Assembly (NCBI GenBank): GCA_946479475.1
Contig: CAMLGG010000044.1
Coordinates: 1-26,334 of the forward strand
Direction of reading: 5' to 3'
DNA length: 26,334 nt
From: an uncultured Ideonella sp.
GTDB lineage: Bacteria > Pseudomonadota > Gammaproteobacteria > Burkholderiales > Burkholderiaceae
Shown: piece after piece, positions 1 through 9,140 of the stretch
How positions within the stretch are numbered: position 1 is the stretch's first letter
Layout: each line of letters starts with the position of its first letter
Position numbers and translations under genes: made by a program
Notes under the pieces: model-generated
What the model was told of the DNA's origin: nothing
What the model saw: the letters and a program-made list of their open reading frames with translations, nothing else
Database searches by the model: none

Positions 1-2
1 TC

Positions 3-452
3 GCCTCGCGCGAGATCCGAGGCGACCAGTACGGCATCCGCACCATGATTCGAACCGACGGCGTCGACATCAAGCTCGAGATCGTGCTGGAGGCGCGGAT
101 CGCGCTGGAACCGCCTGGCGACGACGATCGTATCTGCGGCATCGCCACGCTGACGCCGCTCGACCTCGTGGCGACCAAGCTGCTGGCCAACTCGGACCGG
201 TGGGCCGACGAAGCGGTGGCCAGCCGTGATCTCATCGACCTGGCGATGATGGCTCCGACGAAGACACTGCTTCGCCAGGGCATCGCCAAGGCCAGCGGCG
301 CGTATGGCCAGAGCATCGTGACGGACCTGGCCAAGGCCATGGAGCGGCTGCGCGAGCGGCCCGAAAGGCTGGACCAGTGCATGACGAGGATGCGCATGAC
401 GGGCGTTCCCAAGGCGCTGCTGTGGCAACGCATCAAGGCGCTTCGCCCATAG
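3..452 (+). CDS. AbiEii/AbiGii-type nucleotidyltransferase, 3' part
   Basis: The reading frame is open from the left edge, so the gene starts outside the window and about 149 C-terminal residues are visible. The text GIRTMIRTDGVDIKLEIV, followed by LTPLDLVATKLLANSDRW and an RDLIDLAMM segment, matches the back half of AbiEii/DUF1814 nucleotidyltransferases. In that family an Asp/Glu-rich strand is followed by 'D..A.K..A...R...RD..D'. Known members transfer nucleotides and act as toxins of type IV toxin-antitoxin pairs, or are stand-alone housekeeping-like proteins. The catalytic GS motif would lie upstream and cannot be checked. No AbiEi-like antitoxin follows on the 3' side. If one exists it must lie upstream. 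The family call is fairly firm, but toxin activity is unproven. Confidence 0.7.
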   Translation, partial: ASREIRGDQYGIRTMIRTDGVDIKLEIVLEARIALEPPGDDDRICGIATLTPLDLVATKLLANSDRWADEAVASRDLIDLAMMAPTKTLLRQGIAKASGAYGQSIVTDLAKAMERLRERPERLDQCMTRMRMTGVPKALLWQRIKALRP

Positions 453-475
453 CAGAGGGCCTGAGCCCGGGTGTT

Positions 476-568
476 ATGCTGCGCCGCGTGAACCCCGTGC
501 CTGCCCTGCCCCGCTCGCTGCGACGACCCGTTCGACGACTGACCGTCGAGCGGACTCGTCCAGCCTGA
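476..568 (+). CDS. Arginine-rich leader peptide upstream of argD
   Basis: This is a 30-codon ORF, ATG at 476 to TGA at 566-568, with nine arginines. They include two tandem CGA-CGA pairs at codons 521/524 and 533/536, plus CGC CGC near the start and CGG/CGT near the end. CGA is a rarely used Arg codon in such GC-rich genomes, so these pairs are plausible stalling sites. The ORF ends 31 bases before a perfect 11-bp hairpin, and the gene behind that hairpin makes acetylornithine, an arginine precursor. An alternative start is GTG 488, which would keep all four CGA codons. No strong Shine-Dalgarno sequence is seen before 476, so translation is inferred from composition and position. The peptide itself is not expected to have a function. 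Confidence 0.6.
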   Translation: MLRRVNPVPALPRSLRRPVRRLTVERTRPA

Positions 569-633
569 CGCCGGCCAAGCAGCCCGAGCGTTCACCCCCA
601 AGGCCACGAGACCCCTCGTGGCCTTTGTCGTTT
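555..633 (+). promoter_or_regulatory. Candidate arginine attenuator (antiterminator/terminator switch)
   Basis: Two structures compete for the same bases. The terminator pairs 600-610 with 615-625. The left arm of that stem can instead pair with the end of the leader ORF. CTCGT (555-559) is complementary to ACGAG (606-610), and GCCT (563-566) to AGGC (601-604), with a small internal bulge. A ribosome that reads through to the stop codon at 566-568 would cover 555-566 and leave the terminator free to form. A ribosome stalled on the CGA pairs at 521-538 would leave 555-566 free to make the antiterminator. This is the classical amino-acid attenuation layout. The pairings are seen directly; the regulation is inferred. 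Confidence 0.6.
600..633 (+). terminator. 11-bp hairpin terminator of the argD leader
   Basis: AAGGCCACGAG (600-610), loop ACCC, then CTCGTGGCCTT (615-625) form a perfect 11-bp stem followed by a broken U-tract (TTTGTCGTTT). It lies 118 bases before the argD start, inside the leader rather than at the end of a coding gene. It could also simply end transcripts from the upstream nucleotidyltransferase. Confidence 0.75.
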
Positions 634-750
634 CCGGCCCTGCGCATGCAGCCCCTGCTGCGTCGCGAGGGCCGCGGCAACAACAGCGGCGGCGAGCGGT
701 GTCTTCGCTGGTCACTTCCCCAGTGCACCCGACGACAAGGACGACACCCG

Positions 751-1965
<1,215 letters not shown>

Positions 1966-1976
1966 TCGGCGGCGCT

Positions 1977-4900
1977 TCAGTTCCTCAGCAGTTCCTTCAC
2001 CGCCGCCTCCAGCTGCAGGTCCCGCCCGCCAGTCAACAGCGCGGGATCCTGCTTCACCTGGATGTCGGGCGTGATCAGGGCCTTCTCCATGAACTCGCCG
2101 CCCTCGTCGCGGAAGCCGACCTCGGGAATGCCGAAGTACAGCGTCGGGTCCTGCAGCGTCTCCCACCACACCGCCGTGCCGGTGCCGGCCACCGGCATGC
2201 CGAGCAGCTTGCCGATGCCCAGCTTGCGGTAGGTCCACGGGAACAGGTGGGCGTCGGAGTAGTTGCTCTCGCTCATCAGCACGATGGACGGCCGGGTCCA
2301 CTTGCCGGTCGGCTCCCAGCCGAGCGACTGGCCGCGCGGCAGGAACTCCAGGTAGCGCTTGCCGGACAGCAGCGTGGCCAGTTCGTCGTGCAGGTTGCCG
2401 CCGCCGTTGAAGCGGGTGTCCACGATCAGGCCCTCCTTGGCGCTTTGGCGGCCCAGCACCTCCGAGTAGACGTCGCGGTAGCTCTCGTCGTCCATGCCGC
2501 GCACGTGCACGTAGCCCAGGCGCCCGTTCGAGAGCTTGTCGACCCTCTCGCGCTCGGACTTCACCCAGCGCTTGTAGAGCAGCTCTCGCTCGTCGGCCAG
2601 GGCGATGGGCTTGACGACCACCTCCCAGCGCTTGCCCTTGGCCGGATCGAACACGGCCAGCTCCACGCGCTTGCCGGCCTTCTGGTTGAGCAGGGAGTCC
2701 ACCTCGGCGCCCGCGGCGATCGCGACGTTGTCGATCTTCTCGATCACCATGCCGGCCTTGAGCGCCACCTTGGCGTTGACGAGCGGCCCGCCTTCGATGA
2801 CTTCGGCGATCTTCAGGCCCGGGCCTGTCCACGCGTCGTCGTAGAAGGCGCCGAGCGCTGCCGTCGCATCCGCATCCTTGTTCTTCGGGACGTAGCCCGA
2901 GCCGGTGTGCGAGACGTTGAGCTCGCCCAGCATCTCGCTCATCGCCTCGGCGAAGTCGTGGTTGTCGTGGATGTAGGGCAGCTGACGCTCGTAGACCTTG
3001 CGGTAGCCGTCCCAGTCCACGCCGCCCATGTCGGCCACGTAGAGCTTCTGCTTCGTCTGGCGCCAGATGTGGTCGAACATCACCGCGCGCTCGGCGGTGC
3101 GGTCCAGCCGCATCTCGGCCGAGAACTCCAGCGGCTCGGTCTTGGCCTCGGCGTCCTCCTTGGGCACCTTGAACTTCTTCAGGCTGCCCGCGACGAGGAC
3201 CACGCCGCTCTCGCCCTTGGCATCGAGCTGCACGTCGACCGGCTCCTGGTCGCCCTCGCTCTTGGGGGACGGGAACTCGCCGACCTTCTTCACCGACTTC
3301 TGCCGCGGCTTGAGCTGCCAGAGCTCGACCGACTCGGCGGTCTGAACCAGGTAGAAGACGTTGTCGCCATCGGGCGTCATCGCCATCGCGCGCATGGGGG
3401 CCGAGTTGGGAGTGAGGCGCACCACGCGGTCCTCCAGGCCCTCGCGCTCGATCTTCACCGGCTGGGGCAGCTTGACGGGCTCGTCCTCTTCCTCGGCGCC
3501 CTTCTTCTTCGTGTTCTTCGTCGAGTCGGGCTCCTTGGATTTCTCCTTCGCCTCCTTCTTCTCCTTGTCGTCCTTCTTGTCCTCGTCCTTCTTGTCCTTG
3601 TCCTCGTCCTCCTGCTTCTTCAGCAGCGCGTACTCGCTCTTGTCCAGGTTGAAGCGGTCGAAGGCCTCCTGGGTGAAGAACATCTCGAAAAGGTCCTGCT
3701 GCGAGGCGCCGCCGGTGCCGTGCAGGCCCTGCCGGTCGCTGACCCACATCATGGCCTTGCCGCCGTTGGTCCAGACCGGGTGGGCATCCTCGTAGCCGCT
3801 CTTGGTGAGGTTGAGCACCGGGCCCTTGCCCTGCGCATCGACCAGACCGACCTCGAAGCTCCAGCGCTGGTGGTCGACGAAGTTGACCAGCAGGGACTTG
3901 CCGTCCGGCGACCAGTCGAACCACTGGTCGCCGTCGGAATAGGAGTAGTTCATGTTCGCCGGCAGCACCTCGCGGACCTTGCCGCTGGCGATGTTCAGCA
4001 CCTTCACCGCGTTGCGGTTCTCCAGGTACGCCACCTCCTTGCCGTCGGGCGAGTAGCGCGGCTGGAAGTTCTCCTGGCCGTTCTTCAGCAGCGTCTTCAC
4101 CTGCACGCCGGCGGCGCTGAAGAAGTACGGATGGTCCTTCTTCCTGCCCGGCAGCCGGGCCTCGTAGAGGTTCCACGAGCCCTCGTTCTCGCCCGCGAAG
4201 ACGAGGCGACGGCCGTCGGGGCTGAAGCTCACCGAGCGCTCCTGGCCCGGGGTGTTGGTGATGCGCCGCGTGTCGCCGAACTCGGTGGAGGCGACGAAGA
4301 CCTCCCCGCGCACGACGAAGGCCACCTCCTGGCCGTCCGGGCTGAGCGCGACCTCGGTGGCGCCCTCGGTGAGCTTGACGTTCTCGACCCGGTCCACGCG
4401 CGTGTCGGCGGCGATCTGCACCGAGACCTTGGCGGGCTCGGTCGCGCCGGGCGCGAGCGTGTAGAGCTCGCCGTCGTAGCCGAAGCTCAGCGCGCCGTTC
4501 TTCGCCACGCTCAGGAAGCGAACCGGGTTCTTCGTGAACCGGGTGATCTGCGTGGCGGCCTCGGGCTGCGCCAGCGGCATCTTCCAGACGTTGAAGGAGC
4601 CGCTCTTCTCGCTCAGGTAGTAGATCGACTGCTCGTCGGGCGACCAGACCGGGTTGCGGTCCTCGCCGCCGAAGGTGGTCAGCTGCCGGTGCTGGCCGGT
4701 CCTGGCGTCGTACAGCCACACGTCGCGCGCTACCGGCGAGATGTGATGCTTGCGCCAGGCGTTCTCGTAGCCCTTCCAGTCCTCGTAGACCAGCTGCGTG
4801 CCGGCGCGGTTGAACGAGCCCGAGAGCGCGGGCGTGCTGAACACCTGCACCGGCCGCTTGCCGCCCTCGATCGAGACCTTGTAGAGCTCGCCCACCTGGC

Positions 4901-5375
4901 GGCCCGGGAACTGAACCGCCGTGCGCGCATCCATGCGCTGGGCCGAGAACAGCACCTCCTTGCCGTCAGGCGTGAAGGACAGCGGCAGTTCGGGCGCGGA
5001 GTGCGTGGTCAGGCGCCGCGAAGGGCCGCCGAGCGCATCGACCACGAAGACGTCGAAGTTGCCGTGCACGTCGCTTGCGTAGGCGATGCGCCGGCCGTCC
5101 GACGACCAGACGGGCGAGAAGCTGTGGTGCCCGTTGGCCACCAGCAGCCGCGCCACGCCGCCGCCGGAAGGCACCACGAAGAGGTTGCCCTCGAAGGCGA
5201 AGGCGATCTGCGCGCCGTCGGGGGAGAGCGACGGATAGCGCATCCACAACGGCTGGGCCAACGGCCCGAGGGCCGGGGGCGGCGTCTCGGCCGTGGCCGC
5301 GAGGAGCCCGGACGGACAAGACAGGATCAGCAGCGTCAGGGCGGCCGCGCGGCAAGGGGTGAGGCGTCGGAGCAT
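1977..5375 (-). CDS. Secreted tricorn-type S41 protease
   Basis: 1132 residues from ATG 5375; a TTG four codons upstream is less likely. An N-terminal signal peptide (LTLLILSCPSGLLAA) points to the periplasm. Residues about 45-520 hold repeated 'SPDGxxxAF' WD40/PD40 beta-propeller blades, as in tricorn and TolB. A PDZ-like domain follows (about 800-885, GPGLKIAEVIEGGPL). The C-terminal S41 protease domain carries the catalytic His957 in GYVHV, the RFNGGG oxyanion segment, the nucleophile Ser1040 in SNYSDAHLF and an acidic residue near Glu1097 in FMEKALITPD. The propeller is thought to gate peptides into the protease. An oddity is a highly charged Lys/Glu/Asp stretch, about residues 582-632 (nt 3480-3635), between the propeller and the PDZ region. 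It lies 87 bp downstream of the DedA-rhodanese gene on the same strand. The family call is firm, but the substrate is unknown. Confidence 0.9.
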   Translation of the reverse strand: MLRRLTPCRAAALTLLILSCPSGLLAATAETPPPALGPLAQPLWMRYPSLSPDGAQIAFAFEGNLFVVPSGGGVARLLVANGHHSFSPVWSSDGRRIAYASDVHGNFDVFVVDALGGPSRRLTTHSAPELPLSFTPDGKEVLFSAQRMDARTAVQFPGRQVGELYKVSIEGGKRPVQVFSTPALSGSFNRAGTQLVYEDWKGYENAWRKHHISPVARDVWLYDARTGQHRQLTTFGGEDRNPVWSPDEQSIYYLSEKSGSFNVWKMPLAQPEAATQITRFTKNPVRFLSVAKNGALSFGYDGELYTLAPGATEPAKVSVQIAADTRVDRVENVKLTEGATEVALSPDGQEVAFVVRGEVFVASTEFGDTRRITNTPGQERSVSFSPDGRRLVFAGENEGSWNLYEARLPGRKKDHPYFFSAAGVQVKTLLKNGQENFQPRYSPDGKEVAYLENRNAVKVLNIASGKVREVLPANMNYSYSDGDQWFDWSPDGKSLLVNFVDHQRWSFEVGLVDAQGKGPVLNLTKSGYEDAHPVWTNGGKAMMWVSDRQGLHGTGGASQQDLFEMFFTQEAFDRFNLDKSEYALLKKQEDEDKDKKDEDKKDDKEKKEAKEKSKEPDSTKNTKKKGAEEEDEPVKLPQPVKIEREGLEDRVVRLTPNSAPMRAMAMTPDGDNVFYLVQTAESVELWQLKPRQKSVKKVGEFPSPKSEGDQEPVDVQLDAKGESGVVLVAGSLKKFKVPKEDAEAKTEPLEFSAEMRLDRTAERAVMFDHIWRQTKQKLYVADMGGVDWDGYRKVYERQLPYIHDNHDFAEAMSEMLGELNVSHTGSGYVPKNKDADATAALGAFYDDAWTGPGLKIAEVIEGGPLVNAKVALKAGMVIEKIDNVAIAAGAEVDSLLNQKAGKRVELAVFDPAKGKRWEVVVKPIALADERELLYKRWVKSERERVDKLSNGRLGYVHVRGMDDESYRDVYSEVLGRQSAKEGLIVDTRFNGGGNLHDELATLLSGKRYLEFLPRGQSLGWEPTGKWTRPSIVLMSESNYSDAHLFPWTYRKLGIGKLLGMPVAGTGTAVWWETLQDPTLYFGIPEVGFRDEGGEFMEKALITPDIQVKQDPALLTGGRDLQLEAAVKELLRN

Positions 5376-5462
5376 CGGCAGTGGCAACGGTTTCCGAAGA
5401 AGCCCGCGAATATGCCGCAGGCGCCGACGAATCGCTTCGGCGGCGCGACGAAACGCCCGGTT

Positions 5463-6416
5463 CTAGGGATGAAGCGTGCGGGCGGCCGTGCCCGCGGGCG
5501 GCGGCTCGGACTCGAACCAGGCATCCAACCCACCCGCCAGCGGCCGGGCCCGGTGGAAGCCCTGCTCCAGCAGCCGCTGGGCCGCGACGGCCGCGGAGGC
5601 CTCGTTCGGGCAATTGCAGTAGATGACGATCTCGCGCTCGCGCGGCCAGCCAGGCGACTTTTCAGGTAGCTCCTTGAGCGTCACCAGGACGGCGCCCGGG
5701 ATGACCCGGCCATCGGCCTGGACGCCCTCTGGCGAGCGCACGTCCAGGATCAGCGGGTCATGCCCCTGCTGCAGCAGCGCGCGCAGCTCGTCGACCTGCA
5801 CGCGGGGCACGCCGAGCGCGATGCGCGCATGCCGCCTGCGCCACCAGCGCCACGCCACCATCGCGAGGACCACCACCGCGAGGGCGATCACGGCAGCGCC
5901 GCCCGTGCTGCTCATCACATCCAGAACCTCGGCGATCTGGTGGCGGAACAGCAGGCCCAGGCCGAGGAACAGGGTCGTCCACAGCGCGGCCGCCGCGAGG
6001 CCATAGGCTACGAAGGTGCGCCAAGGCATGCGCAGCGCGCCGGCCATCGGCGCCGCCACCACCGACACGCCGGGGACGAACTTGGCCGCGATCAGCGAGC
6101 CGCCGCCCCAGCGCAGGATCAGGGACTCGCTCTGCTGCACGCAGATGTCGGGCGACAGCGAGATACGGCACAGCAGCCGCATCATCCGCTGGCCCCAGCG
6201 GCGACCGCTGGCGAACCAGACCGCGTCGCCCAGCAGGTTGGCCAGCAGGGCCGAGGCGAACACCGCCGCCGTCGGGAACTCGCCGGCCGCCGAAAGGCCG
6301 CCGGCCACCACCAGCAGCGGCGCGGCGGGCACGGGCGCCCCCACGCGCGCCGCCAGCGTCGCGACGAACACGATCGATACCCCGTGACGCGCCAGCAGCG
6401 CGACCAGTTCTTCCAC
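5463..6416 (-). CDS. DedA/VTT membrane protein fused to rhodanese domain
   Basis: 317 residues from GTG 6416, which has GGAG eight bases upstream. The frame runs back to a TTG at 6488, and GTG 6425 is another option. The first about 190 residues are a DedA (SNARE-associated/VTT) domain: hydrophobic segments, the 'GAPVPAAPLLVVAGGL' entry helix and FVPGVSVVAAPMAGALRM, which matches the family's 'F.PG.R...p..AG...M' motif. A Trp/Arg-rich linker (WRWWRRRHAR) leads to a rhodanese domain with LILDVRSPEG and a catalytic loop YCNCPNEASA. Cys267 would carry the persulfide, and Cys269 is a second thiol. DedA proteins take part in lipid flipping and membrane energetics. The rhodanese part should face the cytoplasm. 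The fusion recurs in proteobacteria, but its joint role is not established. Confidence 0.85.
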   Translation of the reverse strand: MEELVALLARHGVSIVFVATLAARVGAPVPAAPLLVVAGGLSAAGEFPTAAVFASALLANLLGDAVWFASGRRWGQRMMRLLCRISLSPDICVQQSESLILRWGGGSLIAAKFVPGVSVVAAPMAGALRMPWRTFVAYGLAAAALWTTLFLGLGLLFRHQIAEVLDVMSSTGGAAVIALAVVVLAMVAWRWWRRRHARIALGVPRVQVDELRALLQQGHDPLILDVRSPEGVQADGRVIPGAVLVTLKELPEKSPGWPREREIVIYCNCPNEASAAVAAQRLLEQGFHRARPLAGGLDAWFESEPPPAGTAARTLHP

Positions 6417-6513
6417 GCCAGCCACTCCGGAACCTGAAGAACGCGATGGTGCCACCGCGACGAGGTCCGACGGTTCAACAAGCGGCAACAGACCTTTTGC
6501 GAAGGTTGACGAA

Positions 6514-7362
6514 TCAGTGCTGGCAGCGCCGCGCGAACTCGCGTACGGCAGCGACGAAGGCCTGCGGCACCTCCAGCGGCGAGAACTCGCCGCTGCCGTG
6601 CAGCACGCCGCCGCTGACGTGCTGGGCGCCCATCGTCCTCATGCCCGCCACGTAGTCGTCGGGCGTGCGGCCGTCGGCATCGCCGCGCAGGCAGAGGATG
6701 GGCGTGTCGAAGTCACGCGGCCGGACGTTGTGCTCGACGTCGGCGCCCATGGCGCGGTACCAGTCGAAACCGGCCTTCAGCGCCTCGGGGCGTTCGTAGG
6801 CCCGGGCGAAGACCTGGCGGTACTTCTCCCCGATGGCCTCGCGCCGGCCGGCCAGCGCGTTGACGAAGAAGTCGAAGTACTCACGCTGGTGACCCTGCAC
6901 CAGTGTCTCGGGCAAGCCGGGAATGGCATGGAAGGCGAAGTGCCAGATGCGCGAGTCGCCCATCAGCTGGCTCCACGGGTCCAGCCCCGGGATCACGGTG
7001 TTCATCACCACCGAGCCCGCGATGCGGCGGCCGTGGTCGCGGGCCGCGGCGTAGACGATCATCCCGCCGACATCGAAGCCCACGACCAGCGGCGATCGGG
7101 CGCCGGCCCGTTCGGCGGCTCCCAGCAGCAGGTCGGCCAGCACCGTCTTCTCGGCGGAGGGCGGCGCCCCGCGCGACTCGCCCACGCCGGGCAGGTCGAA
7201 GGCGAGCACGTGGTGGTCCTGGGCCAGCTCGTCGATCACCTGGTCGTAGACGCGGCTGCACTGGGGCCAGCCGTGAAGCAGGATCATCGCGGGCCGGCTC
7301 GCATCGCCGGCGGCCAGGGCCCCGAGCGTCAGGCCTGCGTGCTCGATGTGGCGGATGTTCAT
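6514..7362 (-). CDS. Alpha/beta hydrolase, epoxide hydrolase/dehalogenase-like
   Basis: 282 residues from ATG 7362, which has AAAGGGGG five bases upstream; the frame continues 13 codons higher without a better start. The oxyanion-hole motif is HGWPQ (His30-Gln34). The nucleophile elbow is GFDVGG with Asp97, not Ser, as in epoxide hydrolases and haloalkane/haloacid dehalogenases. The cap region (about 125-205) is rich in aromatic residues (WHFAFHAIPGLPETL). Near the end, where the family usually has 'GHF..EE.P', the sequence reads HGSGEFSPLEVP, so the expected catalytic His appears as Glu259, with His255 four residues earlier. The enzyme may use His255, or be altered or inactive. Substrate cannot be named from sequence. 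It is flanked by the GGDEF gene and DedA gene on the same strand. Confidence 0.75.
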   Translation of the reverse strand: MNIRHIEHAGLTLGALAAGDASRPAMILLHGWPQCSRVYDQVIDELAQDHHVLAFDLPGVGESRGAPPSAEKTVLADLLLGAAERAGARSPLVVGFDVGGMIVYAAARDHGRRIAGSVVMNTVIPGLDPWSQLMGDSRIWHFAFHAIPGLPETLVQGHQREYFDFFVNALAGRREAIGEKYRQVFARAYERPEALKAGFDWYRAMGADVEHNVRPRDFDTPILCLRGDADGRTPDDYVAGMRTMGAQHVSGGVLHGSGEFSPLEVPQAFVAAVREFARRCQH

Positions 7363-7416
7363 GGTCGCCCCCTTTGGATCGTCCGATCCTGCAGGCGGCA
7401 ATCGGCGTTCCGCGGA

Positions 7417-8541
7417 TCAGGCCACGCACACGCAGTTGCGGCCGTCGTGCTTCGCCCGGTAGAGCGCCCTGTCTGCGCGCTGCAGCAGGCTGTCGGCCGA
7501 TTCGCCGGCCCGGGCGATCGCCACCCCGGCGGACAGGCTCACCGCCAGGGACGGGTCCAGCGCCAGCCAGTCGGCGGCCTGCACGGCCTGCCTCACCCGC
7601 TCGGCGATCGACACCGCGGCGGCCTCGTCGACCACCCCGGGCAAGACGATCAGGAACTCCTCGCCGCCGAGCCGAGCCATGCGGTCGTCGTGGCCACGCA
7701 GGCAGCCCGCGCTCAACCGGACCACCCGGCGCAGCACCTCATCGCCCATCGGGTGGCCCAGGCGGTCGTTGATGCGCTTGAAGTGGTCCAGGTCCAGCAG
7801 GGCCACCGCCGTCGGGCCGGCGTCCTGCGTCAGGGCCTGCTCCAGAAGCTGCATGGCGGCACGCCGGTTTAGCGCACCGGTCAGCGGATCGCGCATCGCG
7901 AGCTCCTCCAGGCGCTGGCTCATCTCGGCCAGCTGCCGGGTGCGGTGGCCCAACTGCTGCCGCACGCCTGCGCCGTACAGGCCCACCAGGGAGCAGCGGC
8001 CCAGCACCAGGGCGAGCCAGGCGGCCGAAAGCAGCGACTGCGCCGTCGTTGCATGCGGCAGGCTCAGCGGCTGGGCTGCATCGGTCACGATGAGGGCAAT
8101 GCCCAGGGATGCCACCAGCCAGGTGACGAGCAAGGCGCGGCCAGCCAGCCTCAAGGCCGCGAAGGCGAAGACTATGAACAGCACCGTCAGCGCCAGAAGC
8201 GACACCTCCGGTGCGCGCAGGCACACCACGAACTGAAGGCCCGCCGAACCGGCCATCTGGGGCACGGTGAGGTAGGGGTCGCGCAGGTGCTGCGCAGACG
8301 GTCGCTTGAAGCACCAGCGGAACAGCAGACAGAGCGCACTGCCGCCTAGCGCCACCATCCAGGCCGCCTCGGCCCGCACCGCACCGGTCAGCGAGAGCAG
8401 CCCGAGCAGCAGTGCGTCGAGCAGGTAGCTGCCCCAGACCATGCCGAGCATGAGCACGCGCTGGCGCGCACGCCGGGCGGCACGCTGCTCGGAGGTGGAG
8501 ACGAAGGTGGTGGCGGACACGAAGAGCCTTGCGGTCGGCAT
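7417..8541 (-). CDS. Membrane-bound GGDEF diguanylate cyclase
   Basis: 374 residues from ATG 8541. The first about 200 residues hold around six hydrophobic helices (for example LLDALLLGLLSLTGA and LLALTVLFIVFAFAALRLAG) with no recognised sensor signature. A short helical linker (HRTRQLAEMSQRLEEL) leads into a GGDEF domain beginning at MRDPLTGALNRRA. The active-site loop is GGEEF (292-296), with LLDLDHFKRINDRLGH carrying the metal and nucleotide residues, so it should convert two GTP to c-di-GMP at the inner membrane. The product-inhibition I-site (RxxD five residues before GG) is displaced: the sequence is RGHDDRMARL, with one extra Asp, so feedback inhibition may be weak or absent. No EAL domain is present. 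Confidence 0.88.
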   Translation of the reverse strand: MPTARLFVSATTFVSTSEQRAARRARQRVLMLGMVWGSYLLDALLLGLLSLTGAVRAEAAWMVALGGSALCLLFRWCFKRPSAQHLRDPYLTVPQMAGSAGLQFVVCLRAPEVSLLALTVLFIVFAFAALRLAGRALLVTWLVASLGIALIVTDAAQPLSLPHATTAQSLLSAAWLALVLGRCSLVGLYGAGVRQQLGHRTRQLAEMSQRLEELAMRDPLTGALNRRAAMQLLEQALTQDAGPTAVALLDLDHFKRINDRLGHPMGDEVLRRVVRLSAGCLRGHDDRMARLGGEEFLIVLPGVVDEAAAVSIAERVRQAVQAADWLALDPSLAVSLSAGVAIARAGESADSLLQRADRALYRAKHDGRNCVCVA

Positions 8542-8612
8542 GCACCCTATCGGCGCACGGCGGCCCAAGCTTTCGGGTCCTGGCCGGGGCTACGTGAACT
8601 AGTGCCCGCCTC

Positions 8613-8990
8613 TCAGGTGCGCCAGGGCAGGTCGATGGGCGCGCCGTCCGGCGCACGCGTCATCACGGGGGTGGCGGCAAAGATGCCGATGGTCTCCATC
8701 GGCTGGGGGCCGGTGTTGAAGATCTGGTGCTCGCGGTGGGCGGGCAGCACGATGGTGCAGTCGGCGCCGAATCGCTCGGCCCGCCCGTCGATGTGCACCT
8801 CGCCCCAACCGGACAGGCACAGCACGACCTCGTCGCAATCATGCCGGTGCGGCGGCGTGGCGGCGCCGGGTGCCATGGTCTGGCGCCAGACGGAAAGCTG
8901 GCTGAGGCCGTCGGCCTGACCGGCGAGGGTGACGTGGGCGACGCCCGGCAGCGGCGTGGTTTCGGGGCGGTGGTTGGCAATCACGTTCAT
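8613..8990 (-). CDS. Small single-domain cupin
   Basis: 125 residues from ATG 8990. Cupin motif 1, G(X5)HXH(X3-4)E(X6)G, is matched exactly: Gly42, His48, His50, Glu54 and Gly61. Motif 2 is present as 'LPAHREHQIFN', with His88 as the fourth likely metal ligand and PAH in place of the usual PXG. A metal-binding beta-barrel is therefore expected. Such small cupins include dioxygenases, isomerases and sugar-binding proteins, and nothing here decides among them. It is transcribed divergently from the LysR regulator at 9141 with a dyad operator between them, so it is a likely target of that regulator. Confidence 0.8.
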   Translation of the reverse strand: MNVIANHRPETTPLPGVAHVTLAGQADGLSQLSVWRQTMAPGAATPPHRHDCDEVVLCLSGWGEVHIDGRAERFGADCTIVLPAHREHQIFNTGPQPMETIGIFAATPVMTRAPDGAPIDLPWRT

Positions 8991-9103
8991 GGCTTGGACT
9001 CCAGGTTCGAAGTGGGTTCGGTTGCGGAAGTCCTTCGGCGCCTCGGACTGGCGTCAGTGTGTCCGCGGCCCGGGGATTTGTGAACGGTCCTCAGCGCCGT
9101 ATC

Positions 9104-9126
9104 ATTGAAGACAGTTTGTCGGCAAT
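9104..9126. promoter_or_regulatory. Probable LysR operator (dyad)
   Basis: Two 10-base arms, ATTGAAGACA (9104-9113) and TGTCGGCAAT (9117-9126), are inverted repeats around a GTT centre and match at 8 of 10 positions. The site contains the spaced TTG...CAA symmetry typical of LysR boxes. It lies 14 bp upstream of the lysR start and 113 bp from the cupin start, so one bound dimer or tetramer could repress its own gene and activate the cupin gene. Confidence 0.6.
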
Positions 9127-9140
9127 CTCCGGAGGCTCCC

